From contig CM074188.1 in assembly GCA_037179385.1 (NCBI GenBank), forward strand, positions 22,399,318 through 22,463,317: a DNA stretch of 64,000 nucleotides. Direction: 5' to 3'. Below are positions 11,901-26,900 of this stretch, piece by piece. Source of the DNA: Holothuria scabra. Lineage: Eukaryota; Echinodermata; Holothuroidea; Aspidochirotida; Holothuriidae. The notes below the pieces were generated by a model that worked only from the letters and a program-made list of their open reading frames with translations, ran no database searches and was not told the DNA's origin. Within the stretch, counting starts at the first letter, position 1. Each line of letters starts with the position of its first letter. Made by a program: the position numbers and the translations under genes.

Positions 11901-14900
11901 CTTTTTCACAAAAGTACTGTAAGTGTGTGTTTCTGTTGCAGATGGATTCTCTTAGTATGGAGTACTGGCCTTCTCTGCCAAAATGCTGAGAGTGCCACAA
12001 GTTGTTTCCTGACAGGCAGGCAGGGAACCGCCTTGACAATTTCATAGTAATGTGATTAGTGTGTCTTCATATAAGCAGGTCTTAAACTTATAAAAGTGCC
12101 CCTAATATTAAAATTCCCTAGACTGATCAACTATCTGTTACAAAAAACAAAAAAAATTGTGATATCTTCAGTGCTCCACACACACTATAGATTTGGGATC
12201 AAATGAGGTACTGTATGTGATAATTTTTACCTGGCATTATTGCAATAATACAAGATAAAATTGAACCCTGAACAAAGATGGCAGGTCTGTTTGTCACGTG
12301 AAGACAATTGTGGGAAAGATACCTCATTACTTTGTTATTTACTGTATATGAACTGGCATCCTGTTTGATAGGATCATAAGGATTTTAGCAGGCATACAGT
12401 GCACTGGCATTCAAGACAACCAGAATGTCTGCTGGCCAACCAAATATTTAAAAAATTTGTTCAGAAGGTTGTCTTCTGGATAAACAAAGATTTTGAGTGC
12501 AACAAATGTAATTTCCATGCTTTCAAGGATGAATATGGGTTAAGTTGGCTCTTACAAGTTTGTCATTCCCTGATTTTCCATTAGGTCCACTTGCAGTTAC
12601 GATGCAATTTGTTTTACAGTGACCTGAATGCAGCGCAAAATCCGCAATTTAAGCTTTTGTGAAAAATCTAGTATTTCCTAGGCGATCATTGGGCCTACCA
12701 AATTTCCTACAGGACCACTAGAATTCTGCAAACAGTTGCCTTTGGCCAACCATACCATTTTCCTGTAACATGCTTTGAAATCTTCCAAAAGAATGCATTT
12801 TATGCCAGAAGAAATATATGAAACATGCTTGTGGTCCATTGAGAATTGCAACCTCCTCACAGATCAGTTGCACAAGTGTAGTGAACTTAATTGTATGTGG
12901 AAACATGTGCCAACCAATGTCTACATTCTACATGTCTGTTTGTTATTTATATCATGTTTGCGTAAGACTGCTGTTGTCATAACAGTGTATTTAATAAGAT
13001 TGCATATTGTGTTTGTCATTGTTAAACTTGACATCCATATGAAAGTTGTTTCCATAATTTTATTGTAATAAATAAACTCTGGTAACCAGCATGTTTTATA
13101 CTGCACTGTTGTGCTGTAAAAAACTATTGTAAAAAAATGTAATGTAGGCCTACCTCTATAAATTGTGGTGAGCACTGTAGTCCATTTTGCTCATCGTCAC
13201 CTCCTTTAAGTACATGTGCAATTTCGTAATTGTCTTGCAAGTTGGTCTGGTGTAGGTCTGTTAGCATTTGGATGGCAATATCCCACTCCATAGAGCCTGT
13301 CTTCCTCGTTCGACCATATCTCTGACTTGAGCAAGATTTGTTTTTGAGTACTATTTTTGGTTGCAAAGCAGATTAATGCCCTTCCCATTAGAACCTAATG
13401 TAAAATGACATTTTTACAGTGTTGGCTGCAACCTTATTTTGGAATTCTTCATCATTCTACTTATTTTTTTTCAAGAATGAAAAATTTCTTTACCTCAAAT
13501 GCAGTACTTATAGAGCAGAGGAGTCACCCAAATGTATTTTGAAGCAAACAGCTAAATATCACTTTTTTCTAGGTATTTTCCTTCAATGTATCTGCCAAAA
13601 TTTTTTTAGGACTTTAGTGTTGTCTGTTAAAGGTAAATTTGGTAGTTACTCCTAGAAAATTTCACAATTAAATTTGTCACATGATCCTTAAGAGTCAATC
13701 GTGAAACAGGACAGTCTTCTGTTAACAACTTCAAGTTGGAGTTTCTGCATGTATTTTCCTCTTTAGTATCCCAAAATAGGTAGGGACTGTTAAAATAGTT
13801 CTGACATGTTCTGTGTGAATGCCTCATTACATAAAAAGCGTGACATTGTGGGTCATGGGCCAGGTCACTGTGGTATGTTATTAAATGCCATCAGTGCTGC
13901 ATACTGTAACTGCTCTGCCTGCACAGGTATATTGGCCTGTATACTATTGAAAGAACCAACTGAAATTGAGCTCAAGTTTGTTTCTGTCTAGACAGGAATC
14001 GGTGGTGCGTATACTGCTGAAGGGCCCAGAAATGTCAGCTTTCATAAATGCAGATTATATGGTCCGTTCCTTAGTAAGACAATGTGGAAATGTTATAAAT
14101 ACTGGCTAAGTTCACATTGTCTGAAAAAGATCCCTGCTTGAAAATGACCATAAAATGACCTACTGATGGTGAGAAGTAAGAAAATCATTAAGTGGCTACT
14201 AGAGTTGCTATTACACGAAACTGAAAGCATATCATCCAGGTGATTGAGAGGAAGCTTTCCATACCTGTATAAAACTTTCAACTGCCTTTGTTAAAAACAA
14301 AACAAAACAAAGCAATGAAAAACAAAGCAAAACTAAACATACAAAAAAAAAAGAAACACGCATGACCAAAATATGGTAATAAAAATGTTGACTGTCTGTA
14401 CAATAGGATTGCAGACCTTGGGAACCTAATTTTGTGTTTACTGTATCTACCTATTCTTGTTTGAATATATATTATTGGCATTGCAGAGATTAGAAATATA
14501 CCAAAGTTTAGGGTGTTCTAAGACCTATGCCATAAATATTTGAAGTTGTACAGTATGCATATGTAGACCTCATGGAATTTTACTTTGGTTTGTTGAAGAT
14601 TCCGTATTCAGACTACAGTTTGTATAGCCGGTATTGTCGATCTCAAGAAATGGAAAAAGGAGTGTTCTGTTTATGAGCCTTCTGTGATGATCTAAACCAG
14701 AGACTAAAATTGGAGCTTGGTATGGTAATGTAAGAGGGATTCTTAAAACTTTAAGGGTCAAGAGCTACATGCCCCCCCCTCCCCCACAACTTATTTTGAA
14801 GCAACAGCTAGATATCACAAATGTCTTACTTCTCTTCCAAATATCTCCCATCATATTTTATGACTTCAGTATTGCATATATGCAAGGTAAACCAAGCAGT

Positions 14901-17900
14901 TACTTCAAGTAAATTTCGCATTTGATTAGAAAAAAGACTGTCATATGATTCTCAACAGCCAATCATGAAAAAGGATAGTCTCCTACTCATCTTCAAGTTG
15001 GAGTGAATTGACCTGCTCTGAATGGAACAGTATATTCAAGAAAGGTTAGGAAAGTAGGCAGTGATTGACCTATTTTATCACATGTAATAGGGACCTCAAA
15101 TCTGTAGTTAAGTATTATGGGGTATTTATTCCCTGATTGAGCAATTTCCATGTAATGAGATTTGCGAAATCATGATGGTAATGCAATATCTCTGTTTGAA
15201 AAACTTGTGAAAAGAAAATTTTGGAATGCCAAATTCTTTGCCAGTAGAATTATGTATATGATATGCTGGAAGAAATTGTTCGACTTTCACCAAATTTTCT
15301 GAAAAGTTTGACGACACATTCTTAAATCAGTGTTATACAATCAGTGATCCTATAAAAAAATATCACTTTCAAATGTTCAGAAAGGACTGCTGGTGCATAA
15401 TATAACCCAATACTTGTGCAGTTTTGACTTTTAATAGGTATACCAGATATAGCAAGTATTAAAGCAATGTGCACCCCTTACTCAATAGGGAATCTGAAGG
15501 GAAAATACAAATGGCATTTAATACCTAAATACAGCGACAGGACATCCTGCTGTGTGATCTTGAACATGGGATCAAGTAGCACTCCCAAGTTCCAACAGGA
15601 CCAGACTTCCTGTTCAATATAAGCACGATTTCTTTCTGTATCTCATTGCGTTTAGAAGTTAAATGGATCATGTCCTTTAGTTCCTCATCCGAGGAGAATT
15701 TCTTTCATTTCAGGCTAAGTTTGAAGCAAATTGCACATTTCAAGAATACCCAGTAGATGGGTCTAAGGTTTCATGACGTCATGAGTTTGTGCAACTTGGA
15801 AGAAAATCAAAAGAAGTAATTATAACAGAGATGCAGGATTCCTGATGTTTACTTAGGGCAAAAGCAGTCACTCAGACTTATTTTGAAACAGCAACCAGAT
15901 CCTATAGACGAATCCGATTAGGGCTTGTTTTTAGTGACTGTGCACAGCCATTGGTGGGGTCCATCAGTCTTGAATCACCTTTATACATCGTCTACATGTT
16001 TCAAACCCTCATACTCAGTGAAATTGAATGAATTAAGATACACTGTAGTGTACAACCATCCATGATAAAGGTAAGCAAGGAAATGGAAAGATTAAAAAGA
16101 GATGGACCCTAGTTGTGGCCGACTAAAATCAGACCATCACTTGCTGTCTGGATTTGTCTATAGATTGGGTCTTATTTCCCTATTAAGTATCTAGAGTATC
16201 TTGTCATTTCAGGAATTAAATATGGCATGTTCAAGGTAATCAATGAGTTACTCTCCTAAATTTATTATTTAGTGAGAAAAGTATTGTCACTTGACTCTGG
16301 GATGGTCATGAAAGGTGTCAGACCACTACACTTGTCCAGCTTTGGGTGACTGCATCTCCCCTTTAAAGATACAGAGATGTAGTGTGGAGATGTTATGCTA
16401 CTGTAGCTAGCTGGTCTGGTGAATTAATTTGTCTTTCATGTGCTTTAATGTCGTGTATCATAAAGACATACCAACAGAAAATATGAGCTCCCTTTAAATT
16501 ATTGATGTCTGAAAAATTCTTTCCATCTTCAAAGTTGGTTTGTTATGATCCAACAAAATTGGTTTGTTATGATTGCTGCAGTTCCAAAATGACTACTGAA
16601 CTTTTTTAACAGTTTAGTGTCAATTTTAAAAGTTGAAATTTTGACATATTAAGTCTTTCTTCTAGCTCATCCAAGAGATAGAAAAGGATGATATAGAACG
16701 GGAAAAGAAAAATGGCCTGTCGACCACCTGTACTTCTTTGACAATTACTGTTGCAGTTGCCAGTACCGATCGAGTTTAAATTGCACAAAGTCATATCATG
16801 CTAGTGCAATATGCCACTATACTGTACTTTTCAGTGTAATATGACATGCATACAAACAAAATCAGAAAGAGAAAAAAAATGCAAAAATTATCATCATGGA
16901 AGAGTGCAGCTTTTATAGAGATTTGATGCTACTGTATCAGAGTGCAGTTGCCTGTAATATAAGAAATATATACAAAGATATTGTACAGGTGGTGGAATAC
17001 CATAATGTATAGAACTGGACACAGAACTGCACCAGGCTCTTTCTTACAGTAGTGTGATTGTGTGAATGTGAAGTGTATTATATATTGTTAAAGTATAAAT
17101 GTGTATTTATAACTGGAGTTTGAAAATAGTCAACGTTTGATGTAGTGAACCAGACTGGCTAAATTTTAATCTTTTTTATAAATTGCATACTAACACATTT
17201 TTCCATGTAACAAAACCTTGAGCATTTAACTTCACCGCACATTGCGCACATGCATTATATCCAGCAATTAAGATACAGTAATCACTGATATTGCTGTGAT
17301 AAAATTAATTTTCCATTCGTTTTGTTGAAATTTGTAATAGTCTGTGTTCGTCTTATGTAACCTTGACATTTAACACTTTCATGTTTTTTTAATAATGCAA
17401 TTCATGCACGATGTCATTTTTTCACATTTTTGCATGTTTTATCATCCTTCGTTGGCTTTTTTACAAGTCTTTACTTTCTTACAAGTCTTTACTTTGAATA
17501 ATATTCATCCATGGCAACTTGACAACAGGGAAAGTTGATGTTTTCAGTAAAGTACTGCATTCTTAAAGGATGTTGTTGGTTTATAAATATTTATTCCACC
17601 CCTTGTATGGTCCCTGTACCCCATCCACCCATCCAATCTGTAGTTAATCACATTCATGTGAGTTGTCACGTTGTCAGTGACCCCTAAACCAATTCATTCT
17701 TAGCTGTTTCATTTGGGTAAGTACATTTTGCTCCTCCAAAAACCTTCTATTTAATTCATCCTGTACACAGCATAAACCTTCATTTTTGTTAAGTATTTCA
17801 ATTTTGCGATCATGATGTGATGTCATCTTTACAATACAGTATGTCTGTACGTAAAATAATATCTACTGTAAGGTAAGTTTTATTTGTTTTTAAAGGTGAA

Positions 17901-20900
17901 AGGTCATTTGGCGTCACCATGGTCAAAGCTGGAAATTTCTTGTAAACACTTTATTTCAAAGTAGGTTACCTTAATGAATCTCATGGTGAACATTTAGTTG
18001 GCCAATACTGAATAAATGATCCCTATTGCTTGTGGTGGAGGTCAAAGATCATTTAATATCACCAGAGGTCAAAAAGGTCAAATGTGATGTCTCTTAAATG
18101 GAAACTTATTGAATGAATTCTCTGTTCAGTGTATGGATGATGTATTGAACGAGATGTTTCCTATGCCTTTGGTGAAGGCCTAACTTCATTCTGGGTCATT
18201 GTGGGTTAGAAAATAAATATAACCTGAATCTCTGGCAGGTAAAACTGATGGATCTCTTACTCTACCTGTGTGTGACTCATATTAAGTTTCAGTAATGATC
18301 CCTATGGTTTTCAGTGGAGGTCAAAAAGTCAGTACAAGTCATGAGTGGTCAGAAGCCTTAACCCTTTACCGTTGTTTGGGTCCTTTTGGACCCATACGGA
18401 GAGCGCGGCTGTCACCCATCTTTACTGTTTCACGCGCAGCACGAAACTGCCAGTAGCTACCCGAAAATTTGGCCACAACAACGAGAGGGACAATAGTTTA
18501 CGGTCACAGGGTCAATAACCTACAGAGGCTGATGCGGGGTGTGCTACGTCCGCTTTTCTGCCCACCCCCAAGGCGGGCAAATATGCCCTGATTGAAGCAC
18601 AACGGTAAAGGGTTAATCTAAAGTATCTGTAGCACGGGTCTGTGCACACACGCAGAGAGAGCGGCATCAGCTTTGCAGTAAACACACTCCACAGGCTTAT
18701 TTTAACCCTTTACCGTTGTTTGGGTCCTTTTGGACCCATACGGAGAGCACGGCTGTCACCCATCTTTTCTGTTTCACGCAGAGCTCGAAACTGCCAGTAG
18801 CTACCGGAAAATTTGGCCACAACAACAAGAGGGACAATAGTTTAAGATCAATATGCAATATTTAACTCCTGAAATACCATGGAAGATATTATACTTGGAA
18901 GCAACATAAGAAGAAATTTGCAAAAGATTCAGTTGTTGCTTCAAAACACGTTTTATGGAAACAACTTAACCCTTTACCATTGTTTGGGTCCTTTTGGGCA
19001 CCCATCTTTACTGCTTCACACGGAGCTCGAAACTGCGAGTAGCTACCTGAAAATTCGGCCACAACAACAAGAGAGACAATGGTTTAAAGTCACGTGGTCA
19101 ATAGCCGACGGAAGCTGATGCGGGGCATGCTACGTCCGCTTTTCGGCCCACTCCCGAGGCGTGCAAATATGCCCCGATTGGAGCACAACGATAAAGGGTT
19201 AAGCCTTGTTAACGTGACATGTAATGGAGGGAAACTTAAAGAGGTCTGGTTTTTAATTAGTGATCAATTATGGATTGTCTTGATTATCTCTGTTGTTTGG
19301 AAGAGGTCATATAAGTCATTGGGGTTACAAGAGATATTAAAAAGAAGTTAAAACTCTTCTGGTCACTTCAAGCTTAACCATGCATGCAGTCTAGAGAAGA
19401 TGAATCTCATACATAGTAGAATTTTATACTTTGCATGTAGTTGGACTACTGTATGCATTAGTTTATTTTCATTGTTTTGGTAGAGGTCAAAGGTTACTTG
19501 GGATCATTAGAGAACTTCAGAGTCTTAAATCTTTGAAAGTGCTGTAGGATGTCTCAAGTTTGGAAACTGATGCATACTTAATATTTCTGTGACTTACAGG
19601 TGTGTTATTACTAGTCATCCCAGTTGTTTTGAGTGCAGGTCAAGGGTCACTTGGAGTCATTGGAAGTCTACATGGACTATCAACATGGTTGTATTTGATC
19701 TTGGCCTATGGATGCTGGGCATCCTGTGTCTAAATCTTGAAGACATTAGCCTATTTTGGTTCTCACATATGGAATCTTTGGAACACTGCCAATTTGAGAA
19801 AAAAAGACATCTCAGCAGCAAGGAATCCGTAAACAATTTGGCAGAATCCTCCCCCCCCCCCCAACAAAAAAAAAGAAAGAAATCTGTTTCAAAGAAAGCA
19901 AAGCAAAATTTTTGCATATATTTTCCTTTATATTTGCATATGTAAAGCTGAGTTTATAAAAGTTTCCCAACAAAGAAGAAACTTTCCAGAGAAGAGTTTC
20001 TAGGGCTTTCTGCATTTTCCATTCATGTGTATAGGGCATGTGAAATTGTTGTACCATTAAACTTTGAAAACATCAGTAAAATCTGCCAAAATTTTTTCCT
20101 CTCTCTTCGTAATTTGTTCTTTAATATTCTCAACAGAAATATTGCATTTAGAAGGAAAGGGACCAAGTTTAATCATGCATAAATCTAAAGCGATTCACCA
20201 GATATTTGTTATATGATTAGACTGAACCATACATTAGTTGGGTTATTAGGGATGTGTTAACGACCACATCTGCCTGTAAAACCCTTCATTTAAAGTATAA
20301 TTGAGCATATCGTTTGCATTTCATTTGCAGTACCTATGTGTAGCACCTACCCTACATATTGTCTAATCTCATATACTGTACAAGGAATTTGTTGCAAAGT
20401 GGTTCATGCATGGACACCGGGTACAATGCACTTCAGTTCAAATACTGTATGAACAAATTTAATAATAGACCTTACACATTGATGACACACTGATATCATC
20501 CTTGGGGACAAAACAATGGAACACATGGCTGTAGGCATGAGAAACAGACTGCATGGTCAAGTGGTTACAGCCATCAGGCTTGCAGTTGGGAGGTTGGGAA
20601 TTCGAGTCTTACTGAAGACTAAAAAAATGGAATCTACTGCCATTGTGCTTGGTGCTCAGCATAAGCAATGTAGTAGGGAAAACAAGCTAATGAGCCACAA
20701 CTGGAAAAAAGCGCTGTATCCGGCTCGACTTGAACCAATACTGTAGGTTGGAAACTGAATCTTAAAACTCCATCAGACTAACTAATATAGGTATAAGAAT
20801 TCACCCTGCACATGTATATTAACATTTTTGACTGGCTGATAAATCAGCTGTCTGCATTTGCCAGTGTTGGTTTGTTTTAACCTCAAAGGAGGGCATCCTT

Positions 20901-23900
20901 TTTGCCCTCTGACATCATGTGTGTAAGGCCTTAACTGTAAATGCAAACAAGATGCTATCCCCAAGGACATTACAGCCATAACAAAGAAACTGATTTAAAC
21001 CACAATAGAGAAAGACAGTCTAGCCTGAATATGAAGCTGTGTTGCAGTTAATTAAAAAAAAAATGGTGAAACCCCTGGACTGCTTTTATGTATCTTTCGG
21101 CAAAGTCCTAACAACAAGACAGTTTCACTCTGTAGTATTATATTTCAACCAATTTTAGTACATATTAGGTGTAGTGCTGTAGTACCCTGTTTATATATTG
21201 CTTTGTACCACTCTCAGGAAATGCGGTGGGAGTCTGACGTCATAGACGCAAATGAATAGGAAGTTGTGTTTTTTTTTTCTTTTTTTGTTGTGACATTAAA
21301 GCTAGGTAATATGCAGCTTTTATTGTTTAGTATGAAATCACTTCATTTTTGCAAGTTTGAGATCTATGCCAGAATTTGCTAATGGTGTTAAATCCATTCA
21401 CAAAAATTGAATTACTACAGTAGTTTTCATCACTGTCATAAATTCATGTGTGATTCTTGTGCCTAGTTTACTTGAAGCTTTGAATTTATGCAACTTTGCT
21501 TCTTGCGTTTGTATGCAGTATCCATCCTTCCATTTAAAGGTAAAGAGCAGTCCCCCCCAAACTTATTTTGAAGAAAAAGCTAAATAACACAATTTTCATC
21601 TTATTTCTCTTCAAAGTATCTTTTATTACATTTTTTGACTTATGCATATTCATGGTAAACCAAACAGTTATTTCTGGTAAATTTCACATTTGAAGAGAAC
21701 AAATATTGTCACATGACTCCCAACAGCCAATCATGAAACTGGACAGTCTACTACACTTCTTCAGTTAAGGATGACTGCTCCTGCCCTTTAAACATGTGCT
21801 CATGTAAACCAAAAAATTGTGACAGTTTGTAAGATTTCACAAATGTTTCCCATAAAGGTTGGGACCTCAGCACATTGTCTTCATTGCTTTCTTGCTGTCA
21901 ATAAGGACTGGTACATTGTATGGTTAAAACAAAGTAGTCACCAAATTGCAGTTTTGAGGTTGAAATCGAATTGGCGTGCACTTATTAAAAGAAACTTGCC
22001 AGCTGTTATTGAATTGTAACTAAGGCAATAGTTGTATGCATAGCTTACACTACCTGTGAATTCATTTTATAATGATACCTAAAACCTGAGAAATATTATT
22101 TCATTATTATATTTATATTACAGGCATGGAACGAGATGTGCTGGAGAAGTAGCAGCAGAAGCCAATAACACCTTCTGTAGTGTAGGGGTTGCGTATCGAG
22201 CTGGTATAGGAGGTATGTGGTTTTGTCCCCCCCCCTCCTTAACTTGTACTTACCTTTACTCAGCATGAGCAATGGAGTAGGGAAAACAATTGGAAAACCA
22301 ATTGGTTAGAAACTGGGGTATAAAACTCCATCTAACTATATACCTTGTACTTACTATAGACGAATTTGGATGCTGTATCAAAGATGATTGTACACTGAAT
22401 TGTATCTTGATTCCCTTAATTTCACTGAATATGAGGGTTTGAAATTTATATAGACAATAAATGAAGATGATTTAAGGTGGTGGACCCCAATAATGGCTGC
22501 CTACAGCCACTAAACATAAGCACTGATCGGATTCGGCTGTACATCTATAACTTTCACTGACAATCATCCAGGGTTGTAGCTTCGAGGGTCTGTAAGGGAC
22601 GCTGGTGACCTGCACTGGTTTTTGGCACCCATGCATGGGCTAAAATGGAGTCTTTCATACCCTCACAAATTCCCATGTTTACCATACATGAGCTGCAAAT
22701 TTACCACCATATCTCTAAACCAGTAATTCCCAACTTGTCCAAGTCAATATTTGTGTATCTACTCCAAGCCAACTTATGGTGGTTCGTCGCTTTTGTTGTT
22801 GATGTAATTTGCATCCCTCACTCAGATCTTTCAAGCTGCAGCCTTGCAATCAGCATCGTCTGAAATAGCCCTTACTCAAATCGCCTACCCCCCAATGGTC
22901 TAGACCCTAATCTCAAGGCAGAAAGTCAGAATTTTATGTGGTGTTAGCAGTCACACCTACTGTTTATGACCACCTCGACACATATTAGTTTTCATCATAC
23001 ATTTGCTCTTATCACACAATTTTAAGGGTTGGAGTAGATAAAAACTGTAGATGCAAACATCAAATAAAATGCTGACTTTTTGCCCAGAGGTCATGTTTAG
23101 ACTTTAGTGGTGAGAAAATTTGAATAAGGGCTATTTCACATACTGTAAATTAGGACTGGGTGACATCTAAACTTCCAAATGAGTCCATAAAACAATAATG
23201 TCATGAATGGCTTATGAATGGATCTCATCAACTTGAAATGGTTGATTGCCAACCAATCAAGGAGCAGTAATTAATGCATACACTTTTGGGCTTACAGTGT
23301 AGATATCATAGTCATACTCTATCATCATGATAACTTTTGAGCCAGAGGGAAAGGTCTTGTCAAGCCATGCTGGACCACTAACTATGGCAGTAGGTGAATA
23401 ATAAGGGTATTGTTTTAATAATTCCTGATTGCTAATCCGTTACAATATCCATTCAAAGTCTTTCATCTGTACAGAGTGTATCTTAGTGGCAGTATTTGAT
23501 GAAAAAGCGGAATCAGTCTTGCTCCTCATCAACTGTATTTATGCATACAATTCCACAACATGCCTGCAGAGTCCATCTGGCATAAGGTCATTCAGCATCG
23601 GGATAGTACTCTCTCACTTGCACATGGCAGAAGGAATATGGTATGCGAGATGAACTTGGAAGCAAGTTAAGGAAGTACATGTGAAAATAGGAGGCGGGTA
23701 TCGACAAAGTTCGTAGAATTCGAACCAGGAAAGTTTTTTCCACACTCAGTTAGTACCATTATGAAAACTATTCTCTGTGCCTTATGCATGACAGCATTGA
23801 GAAATTTTCCCTCCATTGATGATGCAGCTATAGTGTGAAAGGGTTGGCTTGACATGACCTCTGTAAGCGGGTGAAGTAGTCAACTGGAAAGTAATCTAAT

Positions 23901-26900
23901 TATTTGCATGCAGAAAAAGATCAAACAGTCCACGTGATACAGTACAATGAAAATCTATGGAACAATTCTTTTCATGCAAACTCAAAAGCTATTGTTTGAA
24001 ATGTCCCAGTTTCCTCATACTGTACAATTTGCTCATTTATTTTCCTTTGCAGGTGTCAGAATGTTAGATGGTGATGTGACAGATGCTGTAGAGGGAAAGT
24101 CATTGAGCCTCAATCATGATCATATAGACATCTACAGTGCTAGTTGGGGACCTGATGATGATGGTCTAACTGTTGATGGACCAGGAAAAATGGCCAAAAA
24201 GGCATTTGCAGATGGTGTGGTCATTGTAAGTTTGTATACAGTACTGGCTGGACAGAATTGGTTGGAAATAATATTTATATGAATTCTTTTACACTGCTCA
24301 GATGCGGTCACTGTGGCACCTAATTGTAAAACATTTTATTGTTATATTTGTCATTGGTTTAGAGCGGCATTTCTCAGCTGGTGAGCTACAATTGCCATGT
24401 GGTGTACCCTAAAATCCACTGCCAAAAATCAAAACTTTCGCATACGTTGATCTCATCAGACACATGTGGAATTTTTGTGTTATACTCTGAGAAGTGGTAA
24501 AACTCTCTTTAAGGTCAAGTAATAAATCTGTTTGGGCTTGGATGAAGGCTGCGCCATTTGAAGCGATGAAGCTTAAAAACTGGGCTCAGCAAAGCTGAAA
24601 GGCTTAGGTCTTCCTATCTCTCCCCTAACACAGAACTGGGCTGATTGTAGGATATAGCATGCAATTGAAGTAATACTAAAGCTCTTCATTTGACTATTGA
24701 AATTTGAGTCGGAACCAATTCCTGCTGGGGAAGGTGAAGTTGCCACACTTATTCTGTTATCCAAAACCTTTGTGTGTTTTTGTCTGCCATCTGCCTGTAT
24801 TTACTTGAGTGCAATTAAGAACCTGTGTAAAAATTCTTACTAAATTAAGCCAGGAAGTAAATTCTTCATTACTTTGTTGATTGATCAACTAGAGAGAAGT
24901 TCATCCATGTTGTTACTTTTTCATCTGTCTTGGCTAAATAAGCTGTTGTGTTGACAGTGGCAGTATGGAACAAATGGGTCCTAAGTTGGTCATCTGTATT
25001 CCCAGGAGTTGAAGTAAGTCTTCACTTTAGAGGCCAACAGGGCCTCCATCTCATGAAATCTATGGGCCAAACAGGAATTTGGAAATAAGGAGTCAAAAAA
25101 TAAATAAAAAATAACTAATAAACTTCATCAAAACCATTTTGTCCACACCTTCTCAGAACAGGCAAACAGTAACCTACCACTCAATCAGTGCCTTAGTATA
25201 GACGAATCTGATCAGCACTTGTGTTTGGTGACAGTAGGCAGCCATTAGTGTCCATCAGCCTTAATTCGTCTTTATTTATTGTTTACATGAATTTCATCAA
25301 ACCCACATATTCAGTGAAATTGAAGGAATCAATTTACAATTTATAGCACATCCATCCATGATGCAGGTAAGCAAGGGAATTGAAAGATTAAAGGGTGATA
25401 GACCCCAGTTACGGCTGCCTGAAATCAGACCATCACTTGCTATCCGCATTGGTCTTTACTATGCTCCATGATTGCACTCAGAATACTGCTACACAGAACA
25501 ATAGCTACTGCACATTATACATGCAGTGTTTGTTTTCATGACAGAGAAAGTTCTCACTAAAGCTTTTTTCAAAATTTGCTCATAATTCTTATGTGACACT
25601 CAGTATACCATACACACAGGCTGTACAGTGCATGGAGAGGTTCATGTGCAGACTGTAAAATTAGACAAACTAATTAGGAACCAATCAGGCTCCTTCCTTT
25701 AAGAAGCTACAGGCCTGAGCAAATTTCTAGCATGGGATACATAGGCCCTAGCAGGCCAGTAGGAGGTAAGGAGGGGGAGGGGCAGGCATTTGGCAGCACC
25801 AGCAGAGGCAAGAGGTCCCCCCCCCACTGTTAAAATTTTCACCCCTTGTTCCCTTTGCCTAAACTTATGTAAGCAATTATGTTTTCTTTTATTCTAAGGG
25901 CCGTGATGGTCTTGGTTCCATATTTGTGTGGGCTTCTGGAAATGGTGGTCGATCAGGAGACAGCTGTGGCTGCGATGGTTACACAAATTCCATCTTCACC
26001 ATATCAGTAAGTAGTGCCACAGAGCATGGTAAAGTGCCTTGGTACTCAGAGAAGTGTGCATCCACCCTGGCAACTACTTACAGCAGTGGTGACCCCGGTG
26101 ATCATCAAGTGGTATGTCCAGTTTTAGCCAGAGGACCTCTGGTCATGTTTTATTGTGTTACTATTCTTCTTAACAAGTAGGGTTCCAAACATGCCTGAAA
26201 TGAGGAGAACTCGAGAATATTCCTTCCCGCCCTTCTAATCTACAGAAGGGTCTGATTTTGAGAATATATGCTGTAAACATGTGAAAAGTCAGTTAGTACG
26301 ATTGAAAATCAACATCTTGTTTCCTATCAAAATTGTATATAGGGACAGTAAATTAGGAAATTTGCAAAAGTATGATCCTAGAATTTTTAAAAAATGTTCA
26401 GGAAAAATGCAGAAAAATTAGAATTTTGTTTTCTTTCTGAAAACATGGGAATCCTGAATAAGCCATTGATATTTTGAATGGAATGCCACAATGCCAGTGT
26501 CAACATCTTTCAAAATCAAGTCTGTAGTAGCCACAGTAATTTCTAATTGATGCTGTGTATGCACATAGTCATATGCAAACCAATAACTTGCATCGTTAGT
26601 AAGTTAAAGTTTAAGGTTAGGTTAGGTTAGATGAAGCTAACCAATTGGTTAAAGCTCAAAAGGTTCATTAGCCTTAAATCGTCTTCATTTATTGGCTACA
26701 TCAATTTCAAAATCTTATCTTCAGTGAAATTGAGGGAATCAAGAGGCATTGCAGTGTACAATCATCCATGGTACAGGTAAGCAAAGGAATTCAAAGATTA
26801 AAAGGTGATAGGCCCCAGTTATGGCCGATAAAATCAGACCATCACTTGCTTTCCGGATTTGTCTACAAAATGTAGGTGAAGTCTATGTGACTAAAAAATG

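Noticed and set aside
19589..19945. 118-codon open frame
   Set aside because: It runs through AGGTCA-type repeat remnants and a C/A homopolymer; not a gene.
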